A stretch of DNA of 64,000 bases from Achatina immaculata. Its lineage: Eukaryota > Mollusca > Gastropoda > Stylommatophora > Achatinidae. Position 1 is the first letter of the stretch, and each line of letters opens with the position of its first letter. The translations under genes were made by a program, and so were the position numbers. Shown piece by piece: positions 13,501 to 26,900 of this stretch. Below the pieces are notes generated by a model. The model saw only the letters and a list, made by a program, of their open reading frames with translations. It had not been told where the DNA came from and ran no database searches. Location: the NCBI GenBank assembly GCA_009760885.1, contig CM019691.1, positions 26,163,314 to 26,227,313 of the forward strand, given 5' to 3'.

Positions 13501-16500
13501 TTAAAAAAATTTGAAGATGTCTTTGAAGCGTGTTGGCTATGAATTGTTTTTGCTGCACAGAAAGTTGTGGTAATTATTCCCTTCATATTTAATGTTAATA
13601 TATAATTATACATGGCCTTTTTAATCTGTTTTGTAGATATTGTAGAAGCAGGTGGAAGTATTTCATTCTTCTTACCTGGATAATCTGAGTTATGTGTAGA
13701 AAATGCTTCACCCATGTTGCATTCCTTCTCTTCGGTCGTTGCCCAGAACATATTAAGTGACTGTACGAGATGTACTTCTCAGTGCTGCCATAGATTAGGC
13801 AGTTGCTATGTAGAGCTTGTGGGGCTTGACCAGATCCTGCATACCATATTTGAATGTCTTCACATCTTTGAACTGTAAGAGCAGTGATTGTCCCATCAGC
13901 GCTGGTGGTCGTCCTCTTGACCAGATCCTGCATACTATATTTGAGTGTCTTCACATCCTTGAACTGTAAGACCAGTGATTGTCCCATCAGCACTGGTGGT
14001 CGTCCTCTTGACCAGATCCTGCATATTTGAATGTCTTCACATCCTTGAACTGTAAGAGCAGTAATTGTCTCATCAGTGCTGGTGGTCATCCTCTTGAACA
14101 GAACCACTAGTCAAGCACTGCACTTATGTGATAGTTCTCATAATATGACATTCATAACATGACCAAGCTCCTGTGGATTATGAGTAACTCAGAGTAAAGG
14201 CAAGATCCTTATGTTTAAACACAGAACAGATCAACAGAAGATGGGTAGGAAAACACTTTGGAATCAATAGTTTTTGAATCCTGAGCTCTGCATCCTTTGT
14301 CCAGGTCTGAGCCCACGGTGTTTGACTCTCACAAGCTGCAGATGGTACAAGAAAAAATAGTGTGAATATTAGCATTAATTCAAAAAACATATGGACATTT
14401 CTAAGTGAGACAAATCACACAACTTGTAGCCTAGAACAAGCAACATAAGCTAATTTCGTGGTGAAGGAGAATGAGAACTATGGCTCAGAAAAGTGATGTG
14501 ATGTTTAAGCATTTTGCTTATATTTTTCCTCCCATGTTTTTCTCTCAGGGTTCATTCATTACAGAAATGACTTGTGAGATAAGAATTTTAAAACTGGCTG
14601 GTAATCTTTTTATTATTTGCAGAGATTTCATACATTCTAATGCCTGGATCATTACAGTGCATTACATATCATCAGTCAGGATTGTATATAGCTGGCTCGG
14701 TATGTATTTACTCAAATGTTTATTGCAACTTGTGTCATTTAGTAAAAGCCTTAGGTATCTAGATGACACAAGACTGATTACAGACAATCCAAAAAACTGG
14801 TAGGAATTTATTGTTCCCAAATTAAACAGCAGAATTTCTACAAATGTAAAATGGATTAAGTTCTTAAAAATATTTTAAAATTAAGATAATTAGTATAGCA
14901 GAACAACATTTGTCAGCGTGTGAAATGATGCAGTATTGGTGCAAATTAAAATTTTCGTATGCCATTGACTCGTAACAGTGAATGACTAAACAAAATATGA
15001 AAATTGGCAAGAGAAAAGAACTGACTCAAATTCCTAAATAGAAGTTGAGTTAAGATACCATAACATGTACTTCAAGAGTCAAACTTATGCAGCCAAATAT
15101 GGCCAGAGGGTCTAGATTTGGGATAGAAGTTATAGATTGTCTTTAGAGCTTGTATAAACCACAGACTTTTTCCTGATGACAGACTTCAGATTAAGCATGA
15201 TCTAGAGCTTGAATCAGCCTGATGAAGAAAGGGAAGGAGTAATTGCTAAGTGCAGTTTCAATGAAAGAAGCAGATCTTTTAACATGGCAATTAAAACTGA
15301 GATTTGTTTGTGGCACCTGATTCAGATGTTTTTCAGACGAGAAAATGGATACCCCCTACTGAGGCTCGTGTGATGTGGATATACAGAAAAATGGACATGT
15401 TTCATGACAGAGAAGAAAACTGAAAAGAGAAATAATTAAAATTATTATAGTAGACAGAGATGTAGATTATCATCAACCACTTGGGCATGAGTCACTTTAA
15501 AGATGTGGCTTGAATACAGCACCTCACACTCAATTTGTGACTTGACATTTCTTTAACCTTTTGACTCTATGACTTTAACTGAGCATGATGTTAGTTAGGT
15601 ATCTAAAATGTCAGCCGTGCAGAGCTTTTTTCTTTTGGCTAAAATGTGGTCTCAAGTTCCGTGCATGGGAAGAAAGGTTGATGACGAGAGTTAAGATGTT
15701 TTGATGCAGAAGTGAGTGGTTTCTCCTTCGAGCGAAGTCTATAAATGGCTAGCCAGCCAGGTTCGTGCTAATGTGTCGGTGGTGTACTATGGTGTTGTCG
15801 ACTGATGGTCTCGAAATTTGCCCATCTCTCTCAAAAAGTATCGGGTCTGCAGTATGTAATGTACATTGGTTGTCAGTGCCACGCTTTCTTCTCGTTCGTT
15901 AGAGCAGAGAGAGCCGGCCAAAAAAAGCCATCTTTTGGCGAAAAAGCACTCTCGAGTTCCATGAGTGGGGAGAAAGGTTTTAGCTCCTTCCCGGACGGAA
16001 AGAGTTAAGGTGTTTCAATGCAGAAGCAAGTGGTTTGTCCGTTGAGTGAAGCTTATAAATGGCTAGCCAGCCAGGTTCATGCTAACACATCGGTAGTGTA
16101 TTATGGTGTTGTTGACTGATGGTCTTGAAATTGGCCCATCTCTCGCAAAGAGTATGGGGTCTGCAGTATGTAATGTGTGTTGGTTGTCGGTGCCACGCTT
16201 TCTTCTCATCTGTTAGAGCAGAGAGAACCAGGTCTGTGCTAAAGTGCCGATGATGTACTACGGTGTTTCTTCTCATTCGTTAGAGCAGAGAGAGCTTGCT
16301 GCCGCAACTGGTGGTTAAAGGAAATGAAATGCCAGCGGGGTCAAAAGGGATCTACTCTGAGCAGAGCACTGTCTCTCTTGCCCAGCGTTGATCTAATGGC
16401 AGATATCCGACTAAGGCAAGATTTTTCAGATGCTGTACATGGGATGAAACTCCTCCCTGCAAATGAAGAAAAATGCAATTAGGGTTGCCGCACGGTGCCA

Positions 16501-19500
16501 CCATGGAACAGGTGAAGGAAAGGATTAAATGAAGTAACCAGTAGTCTTGAGGTCAGGGCTACTCAAATCACGACACCTCTGATCTAGAGGCTGATCACAT
16601 CCTACATACATCCATATTGGGGCAGACTGCCAAAACTGGCTTAACCCATGGGTTAAACTAAGACACTGCTGGCGAGATTCTTCAGCTGCCGCATGTGGGA
16701 AACTCCTCCCGACCAATGAAGGAAATGCACAAATGCAATTAGGGTTGCCGGGTGGCGCCGCTGTGGAAAAGGTGATGGAAAGGATAAAGTGAAGTAATCG
16801 GTATGTCCAGTAGTTTCATGGCAAGAGCTACTCATACCACGGCACCTCTGCTGTAGAGGCCAGCCATGTCCGATGTACATCTATACTGGTGAAATAAGCC
16901 TAAACCAGATTAACCCAGGGGTGAAACTTGATGACTACTCATGTCATGGTACCTCTGCTCTAGAGGTCGGTCATGTCCTAAATACGCCCATACTTGGATA
17001 ATACACTTAAACCAGCTTAACCTAGGGGTGAAACTTACAAGTGGCAAGGATTCGTATTCCTGGACAAAAGCTCCATCCTGGTCACAACTAGGAAGAGTAG
17101 CGGCCACGACCACAAAATGCAGAAGTCGGAGACACTGGACCAGTGCAGTCTAGATAGGCAACCACCTCTCACCCTATGGGAATATATGCATATCCTAATC
17201 ACGCTGAGGTTTTCCGGTGAGAAAGTCCAAGTCTAAGCTGGATGGGCAACCACCTCTCACACGGCGGGGATATGCAGATATCCAAACCACGTCGAGGTTT
17301 TCTGATCATAAAGTCGAACTCAAGATTAAACTGGTGCAACGAAAACCACAGTGTCACGCAATCCCGCTTCTGTGACCCACTGAGAATACAGGCCCAAACC
17401 CCGCAATACTCTGAACCTCTTATGGTCCTCTTGGGGATCTCTCAAGAGTAAATTCAGTAGGATCACGGGGCGGTCTTGGTGGTAGAAGCAAATGAAGAAG
17501 AAAAAGGAGATATCTAAAGCAATGCCTGCTTCAGTGATATCATTTTCATGTGTGCTGTTGTGCATATTAAATTTTAATCTGTGGTTTGTTTGGTTTTGCT
17601 TCATGGTAGTTGCAGATAGTCAGGGTCCAGACAGTAAGAAATAGGTAATTTAGTCATATGGAACATCATGCAACCCAGTGTTGAGATGAGCACAGCCAGA
17701 CTGAAGGATTTCCAGAGGTTACTCTTAACAGTTTGATCATGGAATTGAGACTCAGTTTAAATTTACCCGCAAAGAGGACTTGAGAGACTTGACTTGAAAG
17801 TAGTGATTTGAGACATGGCTTGAGACTTGCCAAGAATGGATGCAACTCTGCAAATAGATTATAGCACTGTTAACAGATGTAAATGCTACAGAAGAGTTCT
17901 CCAAATATCGTGGACACAAAAAAGAACAAATATATCTATACTACAAGAGCTTAATATTGAAGAAGGCTGGCTAGTGAAGAGGATTAAAGAGAGAAAACTG
18001 AAATATTTTGGACACATTAAACATCATGATAATTTAGAGAAGACCGTATTGGAAGGATACATAATGGGAAAAAGAAAGAGAGGAAGACCAAGATGAAGAT
18101 GGCTGCAAGACATCGTTGACGATCTGGAAATGGATGCAACAGCAGCAGGCCATCTTGCTCACAACCGACAGGCCTACAGGAGTGCTGTTTGGGAGGCAAA
18201 GTAAGAGAACAAATATTGTAGGATTAAACCTCGAAAAAATCGTAGACAAAGCACTTTAGTGAGACGTAAAAAATTGTTTGGGAGGCAAAGTTCCGCAAGG
18301 GACATGCAAATGAATGAATGAACTGTTAACAGATTTTTTTTGCCTTCTGGATAATCTTTGGCCAACATGGATCTCCATGCTGCTTTGCTAATTAGTTTGA
18401 GATGTGGCAAAAGTCACAAAAAAATGAACAAGAAGAGGACATTCTCATTCACAGACATTGAGGTGGAGATCTGCTGCCATCACATAGTAGTGAAACTCAT
18501 CTGGTTGCCTAACACACTTGTGTTGCAGCAACCACTTCTTCTTCTGTGTTCGAGATTGTTAGTCACATCAGATCCTGATTCCTGTCGATATGACAAAGCC
18601 TGCAGTCCTCTCCAGATCCTGATAGGAGCCCAAAGCTTTTGTTCCAAGCTTGTGTCCTCTGGCCATGTCTCATGTCTCAGGTCTGCATGGTTTGGGCACT
18701 CTTGAAGGATATGTTCTGGAGTCTGGACTCCATAGGAACATGGACACTCGTCTGTGTGAAATATTTTGAGTCGATGCAGGTGGCTCAGTAGTCTGCAATG
18801 GCCTGTCCATAGGTGAAAGAGGATGGTTTACTGATGTCTTTGTAGTTGGTGTATTACATCTGGTTCATTGTTGCATTTCAGATTCTTTTTCCATTCAGAT
18901 CTGCACTGGTTATGGATTATGGTTTTCACCTCTTGGTAGTTTACTGGATGATTTGTTTGATCTTGATTGCTGCCAGCTTTTGATAGGGTGTCAGCTATTC
19001 CACTGTGGGATGGTACTGAAATTGAAGAGCAATAGCCAAAAGAGCAAAGCATACTAGGATATATTGTACACATAGATGTCAGTGTATCAGTGTGTTAATG
19101 GATAAATAAATGTTCACATAAAAATCAGTTCTCTGTGTTTTTTAGATTGTGTCTGAATTAATGCAGATAAAAACTAAAAAATTATGTTACATGAAGAAAC
19201 TTAACAGTCTATTTTTTTTTCCAAAGAATGGTGTTATTCGTCTAATTGAGGTAACTGGAGAAAGCATTAAGCTGAAGGAAGAAATGATTGTCAACTTCCC
19301 TGTGTCAGCTTTGACTTTAGGTCCAAATTATCAGTTGCTAGCCTGGGGCTCACCAACTGTTAGTACTTTTGATTTCATTTTTTAAAATAATATTTATAAT
19401 AAGATTCTCTCTCTTTCTCTCTCTCTCTCTATATATATTTTTTTTTCTCTTTATTATTAAAACCATCAATCATTTCCTTCTTTCCTTTCCTTGCTCTCTG

Positions 19501-20876
19501 TGGCTTCCATAGGTACAAAATTCCTTGCAACAGCAGACTTGAGTTCAGAAAGTGGTGCTTTGTTGAAGATCTCAAGGACAGACATAATGTTTTATTATAG
19601 GAGATGGCTGTTGTGGCTTTCCTATCATCTAGAAGTGAAAATTAGAAGTAAGCTTTGCTATCATTAGGAAATGTTTGATCCCCACTGTATTGACTATGCA
19701 ATGAATAAACATCCTGCTTCAGAGAATGTCACAGCAGGATGTGATCTTTAGCAGACGCGGTTTGCTGACCTGACAACAGCATCATTTCATTTATCTAGTC
19801 ATCTTCACTTGCTATGATCTTTTAAAAGAGGATTTATGAAAACATCACCAGCAATGTTCATCTGCCTTTCTGATCATATATGTGCATGAAATTTCTGATT
19901 TTACTGGTTGTTGTTGTTGTTGTTATTGTTCTGTTCTAGTAAATTCATAAAGCAAACATAATGAATATTGAAATGAACATGATGACTGTTATCATAATTT
20001 GTGAACACAATAATTCAGATTGAATAGGAAAAAAAGGTGGCATAGTTATACAAAACTGAATATGAATTCTTTGTTAAAATGAGACAGGAAAAAAAAAGGT
20101 GAACCAGTCAAGAGATCTCTGCTATCAAGCAGCCACAAAGATATGCAAGATAAAATAAACAAGCTAACTCAGAATGCAAACAACATAGGACTAAAGATCA
20201 ACGTAGGAAAGACAAAGTTAATGAAGCAAAATGTGAACAACAGAAATGTACTCAGAGCAGATAGCAAGTTGGTGGAGGCGGTCAATGAATTTGTATACCT
20301 TGGCAGTAAAGTAGTAGAAAATGGAGACAGCACAGAGGACATCAACAGCAGACTTACTAGAGCAAACCAGGCTTTTGCTATGCTACAGACTATATGGAAA
20401 TCTAAAAAACTAAGCGTGAAGATGAAAATCAGGATATTTAAGAGTAATAATCTAAGTGTACTACTCTATGGAAGTGAAAGCTGGAAAATCACCAAAACCA
20501 TAGAAAACAAGTTGAATTCTTTCCAGACTAAATGTTTACGAAGAATTAGAAAAATATTTTGGCCAAACACCATAAGAAATAACATCTTGTTGGCAGAAAT
20601 GCAGATGAAGCCACTGACAGCAATTATTGAGGAAAGATACTGGCGATGGCTGGGACATGTGCTCCGAATGACTTACAACTCACTACCAAAAATAGCACTA
20701 AGATGGACACCACAGGGGAACAGAAGTAAGGGTAGACCAAAAGAGACATGGAGAAGAACAACAGAAAGGATGTTGAGCAACAGAGGGCTCACTTGGGCAA
20801 GAGCAGAAAAAAAGGCAAAGGACAGGCATTTGTGGAAAACCCTTGCAGAAGCCCCATGTGCCCTGGGCACTTAAGG

Positions 20877-20932
<56 letters not shown>

Positions 20933-23900
20933 AGAGATTGCAAAGAAAAGTTGCAAGATCAGTACTGGAGGCTCTTCAGTGCAACAAACTACCAGACCTT
21001 AAAGATGCCTTGTCAAAAATTGGCTTACAACATGGAGTCACTTTGCAATGGATTCCCTCCCACTGTGGGATACCAGGCAGTGAGAAAGCTGACCATCTGG
21101 CCAAAGAGGGCACTGAAATGGAGCAACCAGACATACCAATCACCTATAATCAGAAGAAAAGCATGATAAAAACCTACAGGAAGCCACAAACACCACCACA
21201 TGATGACTATCACATGCTAAACAGAAAGGAACAAGTCACCATTTTCTGTCTCCGAACAGGACACAGCCGACTCTGAAGTCATATGTATACAGAGTTTAAG
21301 GTTGGCACTACTACTCTTTGTACATGTGCCCAGGTGCCCCAAACTGTGGAACATATCCTCCAGAACTGCATCAACTACGAGACACTGAGAAATAATTACT
21401 GGCCCAGTGAAACCACTAAAGAAGATAAGCTCTACGGTTCCATGCATGAGTTACAAAAAACAGTGAAATTTATCCAAGAGACAGGACTGCAGATATAGAC
21501 AGACAATGCGAATGAAGAAGAAGAAGAAGAAGCAAAGAAAAGTTAACGCTAAGCCCTCCCTTCATAAATGAAATGCTTTGCTCAAATGTTAAAAGAGTAG
21601 ATTGGTAAGTAAGTCAAACTGTGAATTCCAAGTTCCTGTTTATTGTTAGATTGTTGAACATAATGAACATAAAGACTGAATGTAATTTGAATATCATAAA
21701 GTGTATAATCATCATCATCAGGTGCCGTGCCAACTGGCATTGGCTATTATGCTTCTCCAGAGTACACAATCCTTCATGCAGGCCATCAGCTCAGTTGGTG
21801 ATCTCCTCTCACACCATCCTGTCAGACTGTCCATTATCATTTCTCTTGGTCTTCCTCTTGATCTTCTTCCTTCTATTTTTCCTGTTGTTATAATATTTTC
21901 AATTCCCCCTCTTCTTATTGCATGTCCTATGAAAGTACATTGTCTCTCTCTTTTTTGACAAGATTTTTTGTTTCTCCAGCTCTTCTCACACATTCTTCAT
22001 TAGTTATTTTTGCTGTCCAGGGGATTCGCAACATTCTTCTGATAAACCACATTTCTGCTGCTTCCAATGAAATTTGTGCAGACCTACATATTGTCCATGA
22101 TTCACTTCCATATAACAAGATAGGTTCAATATAGCATTTTAGGACTCATTTTGTAACATTCATTGATAAGGATGTGTTGCATAATATGTTTGTCATTCTC
22201 TGAAATGCAATCTTTGGTTGGCCTATTCTGTTCCTAATTTCTGTTCTGCATTTCCCATCTGAAGTTATTACTGCTCCAAGGTATTTGAATTTCTGCACCT
22301 GCTTTAGAATAGTTTCATTTAATTTTATACTGTATGTTAGTGGATTCTGTTTCTTAGATATAACCATAGTCTCTGTCTTTTTTATGTTTAAAGTAAAGCC
22401 TTTATCTCCACCTCCTTTAGCGACTTTATCCAAGAGATTTTGCAGGTCTTGTTGGTTCTCAGCTATCAGTACTGTGTCATCAGCATACCAAAGGTTGTTA
22501 ATTTTGTATCCTCCAATTTTTATGCCTGGTTCTGTGATGATTGTTCTTAGAATATTCTCGCTGTACAGAGAAAAAAGGTCTGGAGATAGTACACATCCTT
22601 GTCGCACCCCTTGTTTTATAGGTTGATATTTTCTAGTTCTATTTTCAACTCGAATTGCTGCCTCTTGCTGCTAGTATAGATGTTTTACAATCCTCAGGTC
22701 TTTGCCGTCTATATTGATGTCTTCAAGCATTTTAATAATTTCATTATGTTTCACCTTTTTGAATGCCTTGGTGTAATCAATGAAGCCTAAGTAGAGATCT
22801 TTCTGTGCTTCTAAAGCTCTTTCTGTTAGTGTTCGTAAAACATAAATGGCATTGTGTGTTCCTTTTCCTTCAACAAATCCAAACTGTTCATCTGCTATTT
22901 CCATTTTTATCTTTTTCCTTGTTCTTCTCATAATAATTCTCAGAAGTAGCTTCGTTATGTGACATGAGAGGCTGATAGTCCTGTGGTCATCACATTCCTT
23001 TGCATCTGGTATCTTAGGTAGTGCTATAAACGTGGATTTAAGCAAATCACTGGGCATATAACCACTGTTGTAAATGTCATTCAGTAACTTGGTTATTATT
23101 TTTATTCCTATCTCCTCTAGTGGCTCTATTTCTTCTATTGTTATATTATCAGACCCAGTTGCTTTTCCTTTCTTCATGTGTTTGATGGCGTCTATGATTT
23201 CATCTTCAAGTATTGGTGGTCCATCACAGTTTTCAGTATCTGGTGTTAATTCTGATCTTTCTCCTCCATATAGCTCACCAATGTACTCTGTCCACCTGTC
23301 CACAATGTCTTCTTTTCCCATTAACATTTTACCTGCTTTTGATTTCAGGCATCCTGTGGTATATTTTGTCTTCCTGCCTGTGAGTTCACTAATTCATTTG
23401 TGCATGTTTTTGCTGTCTTTATTATGAGAGTCCTCTATCTGTCTGCATTGTTAATTTAACCACACTTCATTTTTAAGAAGTTCTGTATTCAGTTTGATGT
23501 TTCTCACTTTTCTGTCTGCTTTCTTTAGCTTTATTCTAATTTTTCCACAGAGTGGATCATGGTCACTATTGCAGTTAGCTCCTGGCATGGTTTTTGTTGT
23601 TAGTAATGCATTGTGGAATCGTTTGGTGATTAATATGTAGTCTATCTGGTTAAAAGTCTTTTTGTCTGAGCTGCACCACATTGCCAGTCTTTGGGGATGT
23701 TGTTTGAACCAGGTATTTCCTACAACCATGCTATGTATTCTTGCCCATTCAATTAATTTACTACCTCTGACATTCCTCTCCCCCAGACCATAGTCACCAA
23801 CAATGTCTGAAGTTCTTCCTTTTCTAACTTTGGCATTAAAATCTTCCATCACTATAGTAACTTCATGTGACTTTATGTGTTTCGGGGCTGTCTCTATGTC

Positions 23901-26900
23901 TTTATAAAATAGCTGTGCATCTTCTTCAGAACTTTCAGATGTTGAAGGTACACTTGTATAATATTTATGTTTATTGGTCTTCCTTTCAGTTGGACTAGCA
24001 GGACTCGGTCTGAGATGTTCAGATATCCTACAATTATCTTTGCTGTTTGTTCGTCAAATATTATTCCTACTCCTCGTTCATGTTTTCACTTCTTGAATAT
24101 GTTATTGTATATTTATCAGAGTTTATCTTCCCTGCACTTGTCCATCTAACTTCACTCATTCTTAATATGTTGATTTTCATCCTTTCCATTTCCCTCTTTA
24201 CATTTTCTAATTTTCCAGCCTGGAATAAAGTTCTAACATTCCATGTTGCTATTTTGAACTTGTTAGTTTAGCCACCAGTAGCTTGATGACAATTGACCTC
24301 ACCTGTGGCTCGTGAGCTGCCCTACCGGATGAGATTGTTCCAGAGGAACATCCATTAACATTCGTTCATGACAAATCTATTACTCTGAATAAGCATAATT
24401 GTTCTTGGGAGCTACAACAGTGGTTTCCCGTTGCCTTCTGTTGGTTTGTGTATGGACTCTCCATTAGCCTTTGTACTCCCTGTCCTACCCGCAAGGCAGC
24501 GGGAGCGAGAGGTTTTAAGGCGTCTCTTTCCCGCCTGGTATTTCCTTCACTGAGCACATGAGGCACTTTAGTAGAGCCACCTACTACCCTACCTCACTCT
24601 CTGAGACTACCACCACTTGGTCTGTGCCCTGCTTATTTGGGTAAATCCTTATTCACAGGGATCCTCCATATCTGGAGGACTTTCACCATCTGCCACCTGT
24701 GATGCGCTGGGTTGGGGATGGTCACCCCAGTTTACCCAGAAAGTGTGTAGTAAGTATACAAAATGAAATGCATCACAGAGATCAAGAGTAAAGTATATCA
24801 AGCCATGACTGCATTCCACAAAATTATATACAGTCAAAACTGCTTAATATCACATTGGCAGGACTGTCAAAATATGGTGACATTAAGCAGAGTTTACTTT
24901 AAGTGGGGTCCATTACAAGAGCGTTAACTGGGATAAAGTAACTTTTATCATTGACCGATTGATGCTGTTCCATGCAGCATGCATAAAATTAATCGCTATC
25001 TTGATGTTGATTTTGACAACATGCTTTTGTTCCACAGCATGCAGTACATGACACTTTCCTTAATGTTGCTTGGAGGCATAAATGATACCTTGGTTGCATG
25101 GCTGCAGCACACTGGTTGTGTTAGCTGGCAGGAAAACAAGCTTTGTAGCAATCAGATTGGTGGCATTAGTGTGTGCCAGATAGTTATCAACAAACAACAA
25201 AACTTTTCTGTTCATTTTGTTGTTGAAATAAATGACCCAGTCCTCAGACAGTTCACTTGTCATCCAAGCACGCTGGCTGGCCTTGTAAGTGATGGGCAGG
25301 CTCTTTACGTTGTTGAAGCACCCTGGATTTTGTGACTTTGCGATAACAAGGAGTGAGGCTTCTCAGTGCCAGACATGTTACAGCACATGACAGCTGATAA
25401 GTGATCTTTAGCTTGTTTGCCACCTTGGCATTCCTCATCATGAAAGCAGAAAGTACTATTCGGTAGCAGTTTATAAAACATGCCTGTTTCATCCATGTTA
25501 AAAATGTCATCTGGGCTGTACACATCCAAAATTTTTGGCAAACACGAAATCCAATCATTAATGACATCAGTGCTAACTCGGGCTGCTTCACCTGAAGCAA
25601 ACTTAAATGTTATCTTGTGCCATTTCATCAGGTACAGAGATTTTAAATAACTGGCACAAAAAAATGTGTTATAAAGAGCACTTCTATCACAGAGGTGATG
25701 CATCATTCAAGGAAGAGTACTGGTATGCAAGAGATTCCAGTACAGAGAGACTGGAGCATGAAGCAAATATGGTTTGTTCTTACTGTGGTTGACTTTGAAA
25801 ATGAATATAAGTAGAGCTGGTCATGAGAGACGCTTGAGAAAAATAGAAATTGGTGTTAATGTTCAACATTTGCCTTTATTACTACCATCAGTGAAAGTGG
25901 AAAATGTTTTTTATTTACAGAAAGCACTTTAGAGAGGCAACAAATGTTGTCTTCTGTTGAAAAATAAAATATAAAGTTATTCTTCATTTATAGTAGTTGA
26001 AGTACAGCAATATTTTCTCAGGCAAACAGAATCTTCCTGTTTTCATTTTCATCTTATTTGGCTTCTCTCTTTCAGTCATAATTCTTTCACATTCATTTCT
26101 GTTTTTTAATGTAGCCTTCTCATTTGTTTTAAATTATCATGAAATGGTAATATTAAATTGCAAACTTTCTTGTAGGGCATCATTCAGTATTACACTTGTG
26201 GGAATATCACCTCTAGAACCACGCTGGCAGATATGCACCATGGGAACGTTGTAGGAGTTGCAAGCCTTCCCTATGGATCAGACTGCTCAGTGGTAATTAG
26301 CGTTTATTGTACCATCACCTTGTAAAATGTTATTCTGGATGCAGCAGAGCAGAGCATTGTGCTTTTATTCATGATCATGGTGATGCTGCTTGTGGTAGAG
26401 ATTAGTCAGTATTATAAGAGCAGGAGGCTGTTGTATTTGAAAATATAATATTTATATTATAATAAAGACAGAAAGCTGTTGTGTTTGACAGACTGTGATA
26501 AACTGCGATAATGACAGACATTATTTGGTAGGCTACAATAATGACAGGAAGATGGTTGTCTAATAATAATGGCAGTAAGCTGTCATAGTCTTCTTCATTC
26601 CTTGAGATATACACAAGAAGATGGATCATTACTTCTCTGTGTCAGGATTCTGTGTATACCCTGTCATGATGAGGACATTTTCAGTTTCTGATTCTTTTTC
26701 CCCCTAAGCTGCTGTAAAACAGCCTGCTTTCAAGAAATTGTATTAGAGTGTTAATGTATATGAAAGTGACATGCTCTTAATTTTCTATCTTTTGATGACA
26801 AGTATAACAGTTTTATGTCACATAGAACTATATAAAAATTCATAGGTGAAACTGTAATATGTAAAGCAACAGAGCAGGATCCAAGAGAATTTTAACTACA

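Noticed and set aside
13595..14107. 170-codon open frame on the minus strand over the 91-bp repeat
   Set aside because: The repeat length is not a multiple of three, the reading differs between copies and there is no recognisable domain.
14549..14600. Possible CFAP43 exon with good acceptor ctctcag
   Set aside because: In the phase required by exon 4 it hits a stop (TGA) after nine codons; in the other frame it does not join exon 5 in phase.
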